NCBI GenBank assembly: GCA_964395715.1
Contig: CAYNAU010000002.1
Span: forward strand, 124,001 to 188,000
DNA: 64,000 nucleotides
Direction: 5' to 3'
Source: Porticoccus sp964395715
Lineage (GTDB): Bacteria > Pseudomonadota > Gammaproteobacteria > Pseudomonadales > Porticoccaceae
Positions 8,543-17,741 of this stretch are shown here, in pieces. How positions within the stretch are numbered: position 1 is the first letter of the stretch; the number at the start of each line of letters is the position of its first letter. Below the pieces are notes generated by a model that worked only from the letters and a program-made list of their open reading frames with translations, was not told the origin of the DNA and made no database searches. Position numbers and translations under genes: made by a program.

Positions 8543-9742
8543 ATGCGTATCAGCACCATCACTATCTATGAGCAGAGCGTCTCATCCATGAATCGCCAGC
8601 AGACTGATTTCATGAAAGTGGGCCAGCAGATTGCCACCGGACGTCGTGTGGTCAACCCATCGGATGACCCGCAGGCCGCCGCGCAGGCCATTGGTGTCTC
8701 CCAGGCTATCGGTATCACTGAACAGTACACCGATTCACGTATTACCGCCCGCAACTCTCTGTCCCAGGAAGAGAGCGTGCTTAATAGTATTGGCGACGCC
8801 ATCGCCAAAGCCAAAACACTGATGGTTCAGGGCGCTACCGGCACTCTCAGCAACACCGACAGAGCCTCCGTGGCGACGGAACTGAATGGTATCCTGCAGA
8901 CGGTTATTGGTCAGGCAAATGCCGCGGATGGCAATGGCCGTTACCTGTTCGGTGGGTTCAGCGACAACAGTCAACCCTTTATCGAGGATGCTACCGGTTC
9001 CATTGTTTATGTGGGTGATACCAACAACCGCCAGCAGCGTGTGGATTCCTCACGGCTGATGGATGTGACGGACCATGGCGTAGATGTGTTCCTGAGCGTA
9101 CAGAGTGGCTCCGGTTATGTCGCTGAAGCCGCAACCACCAATACCGGGGAAACCGTGTTTACCGGTCCCCTGGTGGTTGATCCCACCGATCCCCAGTTTG
9201 GCAATAACTTTCAGATAGACTTTGTCGATGTGGCAGGAGAGATGTATTACAGCATCGACGGCGGTGCACCGGTTCTCTATGAAGATGGCGCCAATATCAG
9301 CTTTGGCGGTCTGTCCCTGAAGCTTGAGGGTATTCCGGCTGACGGTGATTCCATTACCGTAGGCACCGCTGAAACCATGAACACGGACCTGTTCGCCACC
9401 CTGCAAAAAGCCCTGACGGCCCTGAACACACCGCAAGCCACCGAAGCTGATACCGCAGCCTTCCGTAATACTATGAGCACAGTGATGCGAGAGCTTGATA
9501 ACAGCCTCGACAATGTACTGACCGTTCAGGCGTCTGTGGGCGCCCGTCTCAATGAACTGGATGTCGTCGACGGCGTGGCTGAAAACCGCAAATTGAGTTA
9601 CCAGCAGAACCTGTCCGACCTGATTGACCTGGATTATGTCAGCGCAATTTCGGATTACAGCCTGCGACAGGTGGGTCTCGAGGCCGCGCAGAAAGCTTTC
9701 GTCGATATTAACGGCATGTCACTGTTCAATTTCCTGAAATAA
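8543..9742 (+). CDS. flgL: FlgL, hook-filament junction protein 3 (HAP3)
   Basis: 399 residues, longer than the E. coli form (317) because of an inserted central domain at about 175-290 (QIDFVDVAGEMYYSIDGGAP and nearby). The ends are conserved: RISTITIYEQSVSSMNRQQT, GRRVVNPSDDPQAAAQA at the N-terminus and YVSAISDYSLRQVGLEAAQK at the C-terminus, both flagellin-like. It forms the second junction ring. Last gene of the rightward flg run; fliR converges from the other side. Confidence 0.95.
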   Translation: MRISTITIYEQSVSSMNRQQTDFMKVGQQIATGRRVVNPSDDPQAAAQAIGVSQAIGITEQYTDSRITARNSLSQEESVLNSIGDAIAKAKTLMVQGATGTLSNTDRASVATELNGILQTVIGQANAADGNGRYLFGGFSDNSQPFIEDATGSIVYVGDTNNRQQRVDSSRLMDVTDHGVDVFLSVQSGSGYVAEAATTNTGETVFTGPLVVDPTDPQFGNNFQIDFVDVAGEMYYSIDGGAPVLYEDGANISFGGLSLKLEGIPADGDSITVGTAETMNTDLFATLQKALTALNTPQATEADTAAFRNTMSTVMRELDNSLDNVLTVQASVGARLNELDVVDGVAENRKLSYQQNLSDLIDLDYVSAISDYSLRQVGLEAAQKAFVDINGMSLFNFLK

Positions 9743-9981
9743 CGGGCCCCTAAGTTTCGGTTCTGCCTTTAACCAATTCGAAATACTTTCTGCGTCGTCA
9801 GAGTCAGTCTGTCGACACGCCTTTGTACATACTGTTTGTTCAATTCAACTCACGTTATTTGCACCTGGTGAAACCTAGGTAGCTACTAGATCTATCAAGT
9901 TCTATACACAGGTGTTTCTCAGTGTATTCGATAAAGCCATTATGAGGGCGGATAAGGCTGTTAAATGTTCAGGTCGTTAAC
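9743..9981. other. Convergent intergenic region flgL/fliR
   Basis: 239 nt between the convergent ends of flgL and fliR. No gene and no classical hairpin with a T-run is visible. It contains an 8-bp direct repeat AACCTAGG (9872-9879 and 9979-9986, the latter overlapping the fliR stop) and a distant inverted pair CACCTG/CAGGTG. No function is assigned. Confidence 0.5.
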
Positions 9982-10767
9982 CTAGGGTTTGAGTCCTCGC
10001 AACAGTTCCTGCATAAAATTGAGCCCCTGATCAAACAGGCTTAACAGGAAGCCGCCGATATCCTGCATCAGCAGGGCAAAAAGCAGGATGCCCACGGTCA
10101 GCGAGATCGGGAAGCCCACCGAGAACACTGTGAACTGAGGGGCTGAGCGGTTGAGAATACCCATGGCCAAATTGATGATCAGCAGCACGCCGAGTACTGG
10201 TAGTGCCAGCAACAGGCCTGCTGAAAAAATAATCCCCGCATAATCCACCAGCATCATGAAGCTACTGGCCTGGATGGAAAACGAGGCGATGGGAATCAGT
10301 GAAAATGACCCGGCGAGCACGTTGATCATTAACAGGTGTCCATCCACGGTGACAAACAGCAGCAGGGCGACGATGTAAAACACACGGGCCAGAATCATGG
10401 TGTTTGCACCGGAATCCTGGGAAAAAAATGAGGCGAATGCCAGACCCATCTGTAAGCCGATCATGTCGCCGGCGGCCTGAATAGCACTGAAAATAATGTC
10501 CATTACCAGCCCGATGGCCAGGCCGATAATCACCTGTTCAATCAGAATGCCAATACTTGCCCAGGACAGCAGCGGGGCAGTGGGAAGTGGCGGCAGTAGA
10601 GGGCTGATCAGGACGGTAATAATAAAGGCCATGCCGATTTTGACCTGCATGGGAATGCTGGAATGCCCGAGTAGCGGTGCCACAGCGAGAAATGCGGTAA
10701 TACGGGTGAAAGGCCAGATAAACAACGCCAGCCAGGCTTCCAGTTGTGCAAAAGTAATTTGCAACAT
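9982..10767 (-). CDS. fliR: FliR, export gate membrane protein
   Basis: 261 residues, the same length as E. coli FliR. Several long hydrophobic segments (LEAWLALFIWPFTRITAFLA, VKIGMAFIITVLISPLLPPL, ASIGILIEQVIIGLAIGLVM) fit the FliR/SpaR family. The conserved GDMIGLQMGLAFASFFS region is present. With FliP and FliQ it forms the helical export gate in the MS ring. It is the last gene of the leftward fli operon, 3 nt after fliQ. Confidence 0.95.
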   Translation of the reverse strand: MLQITFAQLEAWLALFIWPFTRITAFLAVAPLLGHSSIPMQVKIGMAFIITVLISPLLPPLPTAPLLSWASIGILIEQVIIGLAIGLVMDIIFSAIQAAGDMIGLQMGLAFASFFSQDSGANTMILARVFYIVALLLFVTVDGHLLMINVLAGSFSLIPIASFSIQASSFMMLVDYAGIIFSAGLLLALPVLGVLLIINLAMGILNRSAPQFTVFSVGFPISLTVGILLFALLMQDIGGFLLSLFDQGLNFMQELLRGLKP

Positions 10768-10770
10768 GGG

Positions 10771-11040
10771 TTACTGAATCCAGAACGGAATATCCTGAAA
10801 CAAGGTTGTCGTGAACTCCGTGATGATCTGAATCATGAATGGGCCGGCAAGGACCAGAACGGCAAAGACTCCAAGAATTTTCGGGATGAAGGAGAGTGTC
10901 ATTTCGTTAATCTGCGTCACTGCCTGGAACAGGCTCACCAGCAAACCGATCAACAGCGCCGACAGCAGCAGTGGGGCGGCCAGCATCAGGGCGACGCGCA
11001 TACCTTGGTAGGCGAGATCCATTACCGATTCTGGAGTCAT
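10771..11040 (-). CDS. fliQ: FliQ, export gate membrane protein
   Basis: 89 residues, the E. coli length. It has two membrane helices, with the FliQ signature LLVSLFQAVTQINEMTLSFI after the first helix (MLAAPLLLSALLIGLLVSLF) and ILGVFAVLVLAGPFMIQII as the second. Four copies assemble with FliP and FliR in the export gate. The gene lies 16 nt after fliP and 3 nt before fliR. Confidence 0.96.
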   Translation of the reverse strand: MTPESVMDLAYQGMRVALMLAAPLLLSALLIGLLVSLFQAVTQINEMTLSFIPKILGVFAVLVLAGPFMIQIITEFTTTLFQDIPFWIQ

Positions 11041-11056
11041 GGCAAATCCTCGTTAG

Positions 11057-11815
11057 TCAGTTAAAACTCTGTGCCAGTGAACCGATCAACAGGTGCCAGC
11101 CGTCCACCAGGACAAAAAGCATCAGCTTGAAAGGCAGTGAAATGGTTGCTGGCGGCACCATCATCATACCCAGCGCCATCAGTACGCTGGCTACCACCAG
11201 GTCAATGATCAGAAAGGGAATAAAAATGGTGAAACCGATCTGGAAAGCAGTTTTCAATTCGCTGGTGATAAATGCCGGCATCAGCACCTTGATGGGCACA
11301 TCTTCCGGTCCCTGGAACGGGCCGCTGCCCGAGAGTTGTGCAAACAGGGCCAGATCGGGCTCACGAGTTTGCAGCATCATGAATTCTCGCATCGGCACAC
11401 TGGCTTTCTGAAGGAATGCCTCAAAACCAATTTCATTGTTGTTGAGGGGCGCCCAAGCCGTTTCATAGACGCGGTCAAACACCGGCGCCATGACGAACAG
11501 GGTCAGAAAAAGCGCCATACCAATTAACACCTGGTTGGGTGGCGCAGACTGTGTGCCCATGGCGGTGCGCAACAAGCTCAGTACGATGACAATCCGGGTA
11601 AAGCTGGTCATCATCAGCAGAATGGCCGGAATAAATGCCATGCTGCTCAGTAACAGCAGCAGTTGCAGGTTGATCGACCATTGTTGGCCACCGTCGGCTG
11701 TCGGCGTGCTGGTCAACCCCTGAATCTGGGCGAGACTGGTCTCCGGCAAAAGCATCACAACAATGCCCAGAGTCAGCATCAACAACCGGGTTCTGGCGAC
11801 GTTGGGACCGGGCAT
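11057..11815 (-). CDS. fliP: FliP, export gate membrane protein
   Basis: 252 residues (245 in E. coli). It starts with a cleavable signal peptide (LLMLTLGIVVMLLPETSLAQ), followed by the FliP signatures SMAFIPAILLMMTSFTRIVI, LRTAMGTQSAPPNQVLIGMA and PFLIIDLVVASVLMALGMMM. FliP forms the pentameric core of the export gate together with FliR and FliQ. The ATG shares one base with the fliO stop (TAATG), implying translational coupling. Confidence 0.97.
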   Translation of the reverse strand: MPGPNVARTRLLMLTLGIVVMLLPETSLAQIQGLTSTPTADGGQQWSINLQLLLLLSSMAFIPAILLMMTSFTRIVIVLSLLRTAMGTQSAPPNQVLIGMALFLTLFVMAPVFDRVYETAWAPLNNNEIGFEAFLQKASVPMREFMMLQTREPDLALFAQLSGSGPFQGPEDVPIKVLMPAFITSELKTAFQIGFTIFIPFLIIDLVVASVLMALGMMMVPPATISLPFKLMLFVLVDGWHLLIGSLAQSFN

Positions 11816-12246
11816 TAACTATCTCCCTTGTCGGGAACGTGTCCAGGGGTTGAACGATTTGCCATCGCCTGTAGCAAGCGATGGCCGAAATGACCATTAT
11901 CTGCCTGGGATTCAGCTGTAGTGACCGTGTCCGGTCGCGGCATGTCGTGCAGTTTACTGATCTGGCCGCCACCCACACCCAAGACCAACCAGGTGCGTTC
12001 CACCTCCACAATCACCACTCGTTCCCGAGGGCTCAGGCTGGTGCTGGCTATGGTTTTGATCACCTGGCTACTGCTGACAGCCTTGCCGTTAAGCCGCTTC
12101 AACAGGTAGCTGAGGGCGAGAATAACGACAATGACAACGACCAGTGACAGCACGGTTTTTCCAAGCATCGCCATGCTGTACAACGCATCAGTACCTGTAC
12201 CCAACGTGCCCAGGTTGCTGGCAACTTGTGGGGCGCTATCGTTCAT
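11815..12246 (-). CDS. fliO: FliO, export gate assembly protein
   Basis: 143 residues with one membrane helix near residues 25-50 (MLGKTVLSLVVVIVVILALS) and a cytoplasmic tail with the FliO motif (SPRERVVIVEVERTWLVLGV). FliO helps FliP form its pentamer during gate assembly. It is longer than E. coli FliO (121) because of a low-complexity tail. The ATG overlaps the fliN stop by 4 nt. Confidence 0.9.
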   Translation of the reverse strand: MNDSAPQVASNLGTLGTGTDALYSMAMLGKTVLSLVVVIVVILALSYLLKRLNGKAVSSSQVIKTIASTSLSPRERVVIVEVERTWLVLGVGGGQISKLHDMPRPDTVTTAESQADNGHFGHRLLQAMANRSTPGHVPDKGDS

Positions 12247-12926
12247 CGATTCAGTTTCTGGACCCGTTCAGACGGGGTGATGATGTCTGTGATGCGGATA
12301 CCGTACTTGTCTTCAACCACTACCACTTCACCCTGGGCGATAAGATAGCCGTTGATCAGAATATCCATGGGGTCGCCGGCCAGGCCATCCAGTTCCAACA
12401 CTGACCCCTGGGTCAGTTCCAGCAGTTGCTTGATAGAAATACGCGTTCTACCCAGCTCCACATTAAGGCGCACCGGGACATTCATTATGATGTCCAGTTC
12501 GCGGGCATGAGTAGTGGGCGAATCGCCTTCCAGCGGTTTGAAAACATCGCTTTTTACAGCTTTTGCAGCAGCTGTTTTTGCCGGCGGGGGTTCATCCTCT
12601 GGGTCGACCTTGCTGGCTTCGCTTTCTTCCTGCTCAGCTAACGCAGCCGCCCAGGGGTCTTCCTCAGGCGATCCTTTGGCTGATTCCTGATCGCCGCCTT
12701 TGGCTTCGCTTTCTGCCTGCTCAGCCATAGCTTCTGCCCATGGATCCTCTTCCGAGGGTTCACCGGCAACAGCCTGTTCAGCGTTTGCTTCTTCGGCCAG
12801 GGCTGCCATGCCTTCCTCGGCAAGTGCTTCCGCAGCTTCGGCCATTTTTTTGGTGGTACCGCTTTCTGCCGTTGCTGTTTCGCTTTCCTGAGCGGCTACT
12901 TTTTCGTCATCGGTTGAATCATTCAT
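12243..12926 (-). CDS. fliN: FliN, C-ring switch protein with long acidic N-terminal extension
   Basis: 227 residues, far longer than E. coli FliN (137). The C-terminal SpoA domain (about 140-225) is intact: DIIMNVPVRLNVELGRTRIS, TQGSVLELDGLAGDPMDILI, EVVVVEDKYGIRITDIITPS. The first 130 residues are Ala/Glu-rich and contain a 17-residue unit twice (about 59-75 and 88-104), beginning EEDPWA and ending ESEA. E. coli FliN has one related motif (DDLWAEALSEQ). FliN forms the base of the C ring and docks FliH/FliI. The start overlaps fliM by 8 nt. Confidence 0.95.
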   Translation of the reverse strand: MNDSTDDEKVAAQESETATAESGTTKKMAEAAEALAEEGMAALAEEANAEQAVAGEPSEEDPWAEAMAEQAESEAKGGDQESAKGSPEEDPWAAALAEQEESEASKVDPEDEPPPAKTAAAKAVKSDVFKPLEGDSPTTHARELDIIMNVPVRLNVELGRTRISIKQLLELTQGSVLELDGLAGDPMDILINGYLIAQGEVVVVEDKYGIRITDIITPSERVQKLNR

Positions 12927-13971
12927 CTTCTGATTCCTTTGCTTCTTTGGCCGCGGGTTTCTTGGTCAATTCAACGGCCAGTGGAGTGGGTGGGTCGGCA
13001 GGGATTTCAATAATTTTTTCCACAGAGAGCGCCTTGTGCTCATTCTGACTACCGTAACCGCAGGTCAGTACAGGTACGCCATCGACATGGGCGGTAACAG
13101 TTTCCGGAAGTTCTATGGGTAGCACATCGCCTATTTTCAGGGACAATACCTGGCTAATGGTTGAGGGTATGCCCACCAGGTCTGCTACCAGTTCCACGTC
13201 TGTCTGCTTCAACTCTTTGGACATACGGGTATTCCATGAGCCATCACCATAATTCTGGCTCTTGTCGGCAGGGTTGGTGAGCAGGTCCTTCAATGGCTCA
13301 ATCATTGAATAGGGCATGCAGATATGGAAATCGCTTGAGGTGTTACCCACATCAAGGTGAAAGGTAGTGTTGACTATCACCTCATTGGGAGAATTGGTGA
13401 TGTTTGCAAATTTTGCCTGCATTTCCGCCCGCAGGTATTCGATTTCGAGGGGAAAAATGGATTCCCATGACTCCTGGTAGGCATCGGTCGCCAGTTTCAG
13501 CATGCGCTGAATAATGCGCTGTTCGGTGGAGGTGAACTCTCGGCCTTCAGATTTGGTGACGAAGCGACCGTCGCCGCCAAACAGGTTGTCGACCACCATG
13601 AATACCATGCTGGGAGGAAACACAAACAATCCGGTACCGCGTAGTGGTTTCATGGAAACCAGGTTGATATTGGTCGGCACCGGCATGTATTTCGAGTAAT
13701 TGCTGTAACTCTGGAACGAGATAGGATCAACGGTGATATCCGCATTCCGCCGAATCAGGTTAAACAGGCTGATTCGGAACAGGCGAGCGAAGCGCTGGTT
13801 AATCATATCCAGCGCGTGCAGTCGGTCCTTGATAATGCGGTGCTGTGTTTTCGGATTGTAGGGACGAATGCGGGAGTCGCCCTGGTTCTGCTCACCATTC
13901 TCCTCGTCACCACTTACACTGTTAAGCAGCGCATCGATTTCATCCTGTACTAAGAAATCATCCTGAGACAT
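12919..13971 (-). CDS. fliM: FliM, C-ring switch protein that binds CheY-P
   Basis: 350 residues (334 in E. coli). The N-terminal CheY-binding peptide is present (QDEIDALLNSV at about 7-17). The middle CheC-like domain contains QRFARLFRISLFNLIRRNAD and GTGLFVFPPSMVFMVVDNLF with GGDGR. The C-terminal SpoA domain (about 255-320) binds FliN. It receives CheY-P from the chemotaxis system encoded downstream (42863, possibly 44013) and switches rotation. A charged C-terminal tail (KKPAAKEAKESEDE) extends past the usual end. Confidence 0.97.
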   Translation of the reverse strand: MSQDDFLVQDEIDALLNSVSGDEENGEQNQGDSRIRPYNPKTQHRIIKDRLHALDMINQRFARLFRISLFNLIRRNADITVDPISFQSYSNYSKYMPVPTNINLVSMKPLRGTGLFVFPPSMVFMVVDNLFGGDGRFVTKSEGREFTSTEQRIIQRMLKLATDAYQESWESIFPLEIEYLRAEMQAKFANITNSPNEVIVNTTFHLDVGNTSSDFHICMPYSMIEPLKDLLTNPADKSQNYGDGSWNTRMSKELKQTDVELVADLVGIPSTISQVLSLKIGDVLPIELPETVTAHVDGVPVLTCGYGSQNEHKALSVEKIIEIPADPPTPLAVELTKKPAAKEAKESEDE

Positions 13972-13982
13972 GATTGATTAGC

Positions 13983-14471
13983 TCACTGAACGATAAAGTC
14001 CTGGAATAACACGGATTCCAGTGCTAACTCGGGTTGTGGGGTAGCAAACGGCGCCTGCAATACTTCCATTATTTTCTCAGCCAATCCGGCCTTGCCGTCG
14101 GGTTCTGTCAGCTGTTCAGCCGTCTGCTGGGATAACAGAATCAACATACGGTTATTAATATCCGGCAGATGGATGCGCAGGAATTTCGCTGTTTCGTCAT
14201 CACTGACTTTCACCATCATACTGGTGTAGAGCAATCGCTCGCCGTGGGTGGATTTAATATTCACCGTCATTGGGCCGACCTTGACGAAAATGGGGTCGAT
14301 AATTTCGATTGGCTCTGCTTCTTCCACCACTTCGGCTTCGGCTTCTGCAGCGGTGTCATCATCATCCTTCAGCAATAGGTACATATTCATGCCGACCATG
14401 ATGAACAATAAAAACACCACCAGGCCCATCATCAGGGCGCTGAGAGTGACTTTTCCGTGATTATTTCTCAT
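13983..14471 (-). CDS. fliL: FliL, basal-body protein around the stator
   Basis: 162 residues with a single N-terminal membrane helix (LSALMMGLVVFLLFIMVGMN) and a periplasmic domain with the FliL pattern (VGPMTVNIKSTHGERLLYTS, LRIHLPDINNRMLILLSQQT). FliL forms rings around MotAB stators and supports torque under load. The gene is separated from fliK by 137 nt, the largest gap in this operon; fliM starts 11 nt after its stop. The gap has a weak 5-bp hairpin but no clear promoter that I can name. Confidence 0.93.
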   Translation of the reverse strand: MRNNHGKVTLSALMMGLVVFLLFIMVGMNMYLLLKDDDDTAAEAEAEVVEEAEPIEIIDPIFVKVGPMTVNIKSTHGERLLYTSMMVKVSDDETAKFLRIHLPDINNRMLILLSQQTAEQLTEPDGKAGLAEKIMEVLQAPFATPQPELALESVLFQDFIVQ

Positions 14472-14608
14472 GCTGCTGCAGTCCGTTTTACTTTCAAAAC
14501 TCTGATTTAAATAATATGCGTTTCACGGCGATACTGATGGTGAGAAAAGCGCTTACTAAAGCGGCTATTTTTCGCCTTGTATTCACGCTGCCAAACAACG
14601 CATTAACC

Positions 14609-15868
14609 TCAGATATACAGGCTGACCCGGCCATCATCGATCACCATATTGGGTTGTGAGACACCGGTCTCGCCCGAGGTGAAAGAGTCATCGGCCAGGG
14701 CAGGGTTGCCCTGGTGGCTGTTGTTACCAGCGTTGTCCCTCTGTTCCTGGTGTTGCTGTTGTGACACAGTGGCCTCACCCAGGGTGATACCCTGTTCTTC
14801 GAGGGACTCACGCAATTGTGGGATGGCCTGTTCAACGGCGGCCCTTACCTGATTGTGATTTGAAAAAATATGCATTTGTGCCTGGTTGTCGATCATTTTC
14901 AGATCCACCACCAGGGGGCCCAACTCCCGGGGATTCAGGTGCAGTGAAACCTGATTTTCACCACGCATTGCCAGCACACTCAGGCGTTGCCCAAACTCCT
15001 GGCTCCAATTGGCATGGTTGATAGGTGTGGCAAGCTGCAGGGCCGTCATTTGTTCACTGCCACCGACGCGCTGCGGGTTAATGCTATTCAGCGGTTGCGT
15101 ATTGATACCTGCCTGCTGAGCATCTACAGGTGAACGGTTAGCCGCTTTTGGCAGGTGTTCCGCCAGTTCGGCGATTTTATTTGCTGCAGTGTCTGACGCC
15201 TGTTGGGGCAACACCGGTGTTGTGCGTTGACTGTCTTTCGATGTGCCGCTGTTAGAAAGTTCATCACTGACAAGTTTGTCTACGGTCTCTCCATCAGCAA
15301 TGGTTTGTTTGCTGTTCACAACCTCAGTCAATGACGTATCTTCCGAAGTCGGCAAGGTGTCAGCGCTGGCGACAAAGGCCCGGGGCAGGGCGCTCTGATG
15401 CTCGGCAATGGCATTTTTGGCGGTAGTCAGCCCTTTCAACTGGCGATCTTCAGTCACGGTAGCGTTGGCCACGCCAAACAGCCAGGGAGCGACAGCAGGC
15501 GTTGTTTCATCGGTATCTGTTTCATCAGCTTCAACCGGGCTGAACTCGCTCATGGCCAGAGCGTCATCACTCAGTTCGGGTTGGCTGACGGCCAGTGTTG
15601 TCTCGTCAGTGGTCGGCGTTTCGGAAGCATTGGGCAGGGTGGCGGCATCCGTCTCTGATACAGGCTTGGCCGAGGACTTTTCTCTGGCTGTCTGGGTCGT
15701 TTTGGAGGATTCAGCCTGTGAATTGTTCGAGGCCTTATTGTTGGCTTTCTCCAGAGTCCTGGCAAAGCTCTGTCCTTCTTTTCCAGAGACGTTTTTGCCT
15801 TCGACACTGGAGCGGGACGTGTTGCCACTGGTATCGGCAGCGTTGGCCGTGATGATGTTGATGTTCAT
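14609..15868 (-). CDS. fliK: FliK, hook-length control protein
   Basis: 419 residues. The N-terminal 270 residues are low in complexity and rich in Ser, Thr, Ala, Glu and Gln, as expected of the molecular-ruler part. The C-terminal Flg_hook domain (about 285-375) has QVSLHLNPRELGPLVVDLKM and HNQVRAAVEQAIPQLRESLE. FliK measures hook length and flips FlhB specificity. The ATG overlaps the fliJ stop by 4 nt. A second FliK-like gene lies at 32395. Confidence 0.93.
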   Translation of the reverse strand: MNINIITANAADTSGNTSRSSVEGKNVSGKEGQSFARTLEKANNKASNNSQAESSKTTQTAREKSSAKPVSETDAATLPNASETPTTDETTLAVSQPELSDDALAMSEFSPVEADETDTDETTPAVAPWLFGVANATVTEDRQLKGLTTAKNAIAEHQSALPRAFVASADTLPTSEDTSLTEVVNSKQTIADGETVDKLVSDELSNSGTSKDSQRTTPVLPQQASDTAANKIAELAEHLPKAANRSPVDAQQAGINTQPLNSINPQRVGGSEQMTALQLATPINHANWSQEFGQRLSVLAMRGENQVSLHLNPRELGPLVVDLKMIDNQAQMHIFSNHNQVRAAVEQAIPQLRESLEEQGITLGEATVSQQQHQEQRDNAGNNSHQGNPALADDSFTSGETGVSQPNMVIDDGRVSLYI

Positions 15869-16344
15869 GCATCCTCCTGGAGGTTGAAACCTGAGCTGTC
15901 GCCGATGGTTCTGCGGGCAACTTTATTGGTGATCATTTCATCGGTCTGTTTCTGGTCGCGACGATTGAGCAAATCCAGTTCTGACTTTTTGCGACGTTCT
16001 GACAGGGTGTCGAATGACAGCAATTTACGCTGTTGCGAACTGAGATGCTGTTGGGAGTTTTCAACTTTTCCGCGCTGTAATTGAACCTGGATTTCCGCCT
16101 TCTCAATGGCCTGGTCCAGGGATGAAAGAAAACGCTGATAATCGCGAATGGTGAGTAATGACACGCCATTGGCCATAGCATTCTGCAATCGTTGGCGATA
16201 TTCGTTGCGGTAATTCTGGAGCATAGAAATCTGGGCATTGAGTTGTTCCTCAATCTGGCGCTGTTCAGCCAGATCACGCCCAGCGCTGTTTCGGGATTTC
16301 TGTGCTTTTTCAATCAGAAACTCCAGTGCTTGATGATCAATCAT
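15865..16344 (-). CDS. fliJ: FliJ, export ATPase stalk protein
   Basis: 159 residues, almost entirely charged heptad-like helix (EEQLNAQISMLQNYRNEYRQ, FLSSLDQAIEKAEIQVQLQR), as expected for the antiparallel coiled coil that sits in the FliI hexamer and contacts FlhA. Identification is supported by position between fliI and fliK, and by 4-nt overlaps on both sides. FliJ proteins are poorly conserved, so context carries much of the weight. Confidence 0.9.
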   Translation of the reverse strand: MIDHQALEFLIEKAQKSRNSAGRDLAEQRQIEEQLNAQISMLQNYRNEYRQRLQNAMANGVSLLTIRDYQRFLSSLDQAIEKAEIQVQLQRGKVENSQQHLSSQQRKLLSFDTLSERRKKSELDLLNRRDQKQTDEMITNKVARRTIGDSSGFNLQEDA

Positions 16345-17741
16345 GAGACTTCTCCCGTCACTTCATTCATGGCGCTCACTGAATTCTCAATGGAGGCGCG
16401 CTCGGACATGCCTTGTCGAAGAAATTTTTCCAGACTCGGATAAAGCTGCACGGCCTTATCCAGCTTCGGATCACTGCCGGGGCTGTAGGCGCCGACGCTG
16501 ATGAGATCCCGGTTGCGTTGGTAGAGCGAAAACATTTGCTTGAATTGCAGGGAACGCTTGTACTGTTCATGTGGAACAATGCTGTCCATGGCTCGACTGA
16601 CAGAGGCTTCGATATCAATGGCCGGGTAGTGGCCTGCTTCAGCCAGCGTCCGGGACAGGACAATATGCCCGTCGAGAATGGCTCTGGCGGAATCCGCAAT
16701 GGGATCCTGCTGGTCATCACCTTCCGTGAGCACCGTATAGAAAGCTGTAATGGAACCACTGCCATGACTGCCATTACCGGCCCGTTCCACCAGTGCCGGC
16801 AATTTGGCAAATACAGATGGTGGGTAGCCCTTGGTGGCCGGCGGCTCACCAATGGCCAGGGCGATTTCCCGTTGGGCCATGGCGTAACGGGTCAGGGAAT
16901 CCATGATCAACAATACGTTAAACCCGTCATCCCGATAGCTTTCGGCCAGTCTTGTGGCATAGGCGGCACCGTGCAGGCGCTGCAATGGTGAATTGTCTGC
17001 AGGGGCGGCAACCACCACAGCTCTGCGCAGGCCAACTTCACCGAGAATCTTGTCGATAAACTCCTTCACCTCGCGGCCCCGTTCGCCGATCAGCCCGACC
17101 ACGATAATGTCCGCTGAGGTATAGCGGGCCATCATGCCCAACAGCACAGATTTGCCCACGCCGGAACCCGCAAACAGGCCCATACGCTGTCCGTTGCCAA
17201 CACTGATCAGTGCATTGATGGCGCGAATGCCAACATCAATCTGGGAATTGATCGGGCGGCGGTTCAACGGATTAATAGGGGTACTGCCCAGGGGCGCATA
17301 ATTGGTGTTCATCAATGGGCCCTTGCCATCCAGGGGCACACCGTAACCATCGACAACACGGCCCAGAAGACCGATACCGCTGGGGTAACGACGTTGACCG
17401 ATGGCTTCCTCTGCACCCATTACCGGGTAGACGACAGAGCCTGGCACCAGGCCGCTCATTTCTGTCAGAGGCATCAGAAACAGTTTTTCACCGGAAAATC
17501 CCACCACTTCTGCCTCGGCGACACGGTGGGTCTGGTCAGCCCCTTTTTTGATGATTTCCACATTGCAGATACTGCCAATGGGCAGTTTCAATCCGATCGC
17601 TTCCAGTACCAGGCCGGTGGCGCGCACCACACGTCCGCTGACCTGATAGGGAACAACACTGGCAACACGCCGGTTCATGCTCCTGAGCGTGTTCTGCCAG
17701 CATTCGACATGGGAGTTGAGTCTTCTGAACGGCTGGTTCAT
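16341..17741 (-). CDS. fliI: FliI, flagellar export ATPase
   Basis: 466 residues (457 in E. coli). It has an F1-beta-like catalytic core with Walker A GLFAGSGVGKSVLLGMM (about 170-187) and Walker B FNVLLIMDSLTRYAMAQREI. The type III ATPase signature ERAGNGSHGSGSITAFYTVL is present, then DPIADSARAILDGHIVLSR. It forms a hexamer below the export gate with FliH and FliJ. It overlaps fliH and fliJ by 4 nt each, so the three are tightly coupled. Confidence 0.97.
   Translation of the reverse strand: MNQPFRRLNSHVECWQNTLRSMNRRVASVVPYQVSGRVVRATGLVLEAIGLKLPIGSICNVEIIKKGADQTHRVAEAEVVGFSGEKLFLMPLTEMSGLVPGSVVYPVMGAEEAIGQRRYPSGIGLLGRVVDGYGVPLDGKGPLMNTNYAPLGSTPINPLNRRPINSQIDVGIRAINALISVGNGQRMGLFAGSGVGKSVLLGMMARYTSADIIVVGLIGERGREVKEFIDKILGEVGLRRAVVVAAPADNSPLQRLHGAAYATRLAESYRDDGFNVLLIMDSLTRYAMAQREIALAIGEPPATKGYPPSVFAKLPALVERAGNGSHGSGSITAFYTVLTEGDDQQDPIADSARAILDGHIVLSRTLAEAGHYPAIDIEASVSRAMDSIVPHEQYKRSLQFKQMFSLYQRNRDLISVGAYSPGSDPKLDKAVQLYPSLEKFLRQGMSERASIENSVSAMNEVTGEVS

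Noticed and set aside
9872..9986. 8-bp direct repeat AACCTAGG flanking about 100 bp
   Set aside because: Considered as a target-site duplication, but the enclosed sequence has no terminal repeats or transposase remnant.
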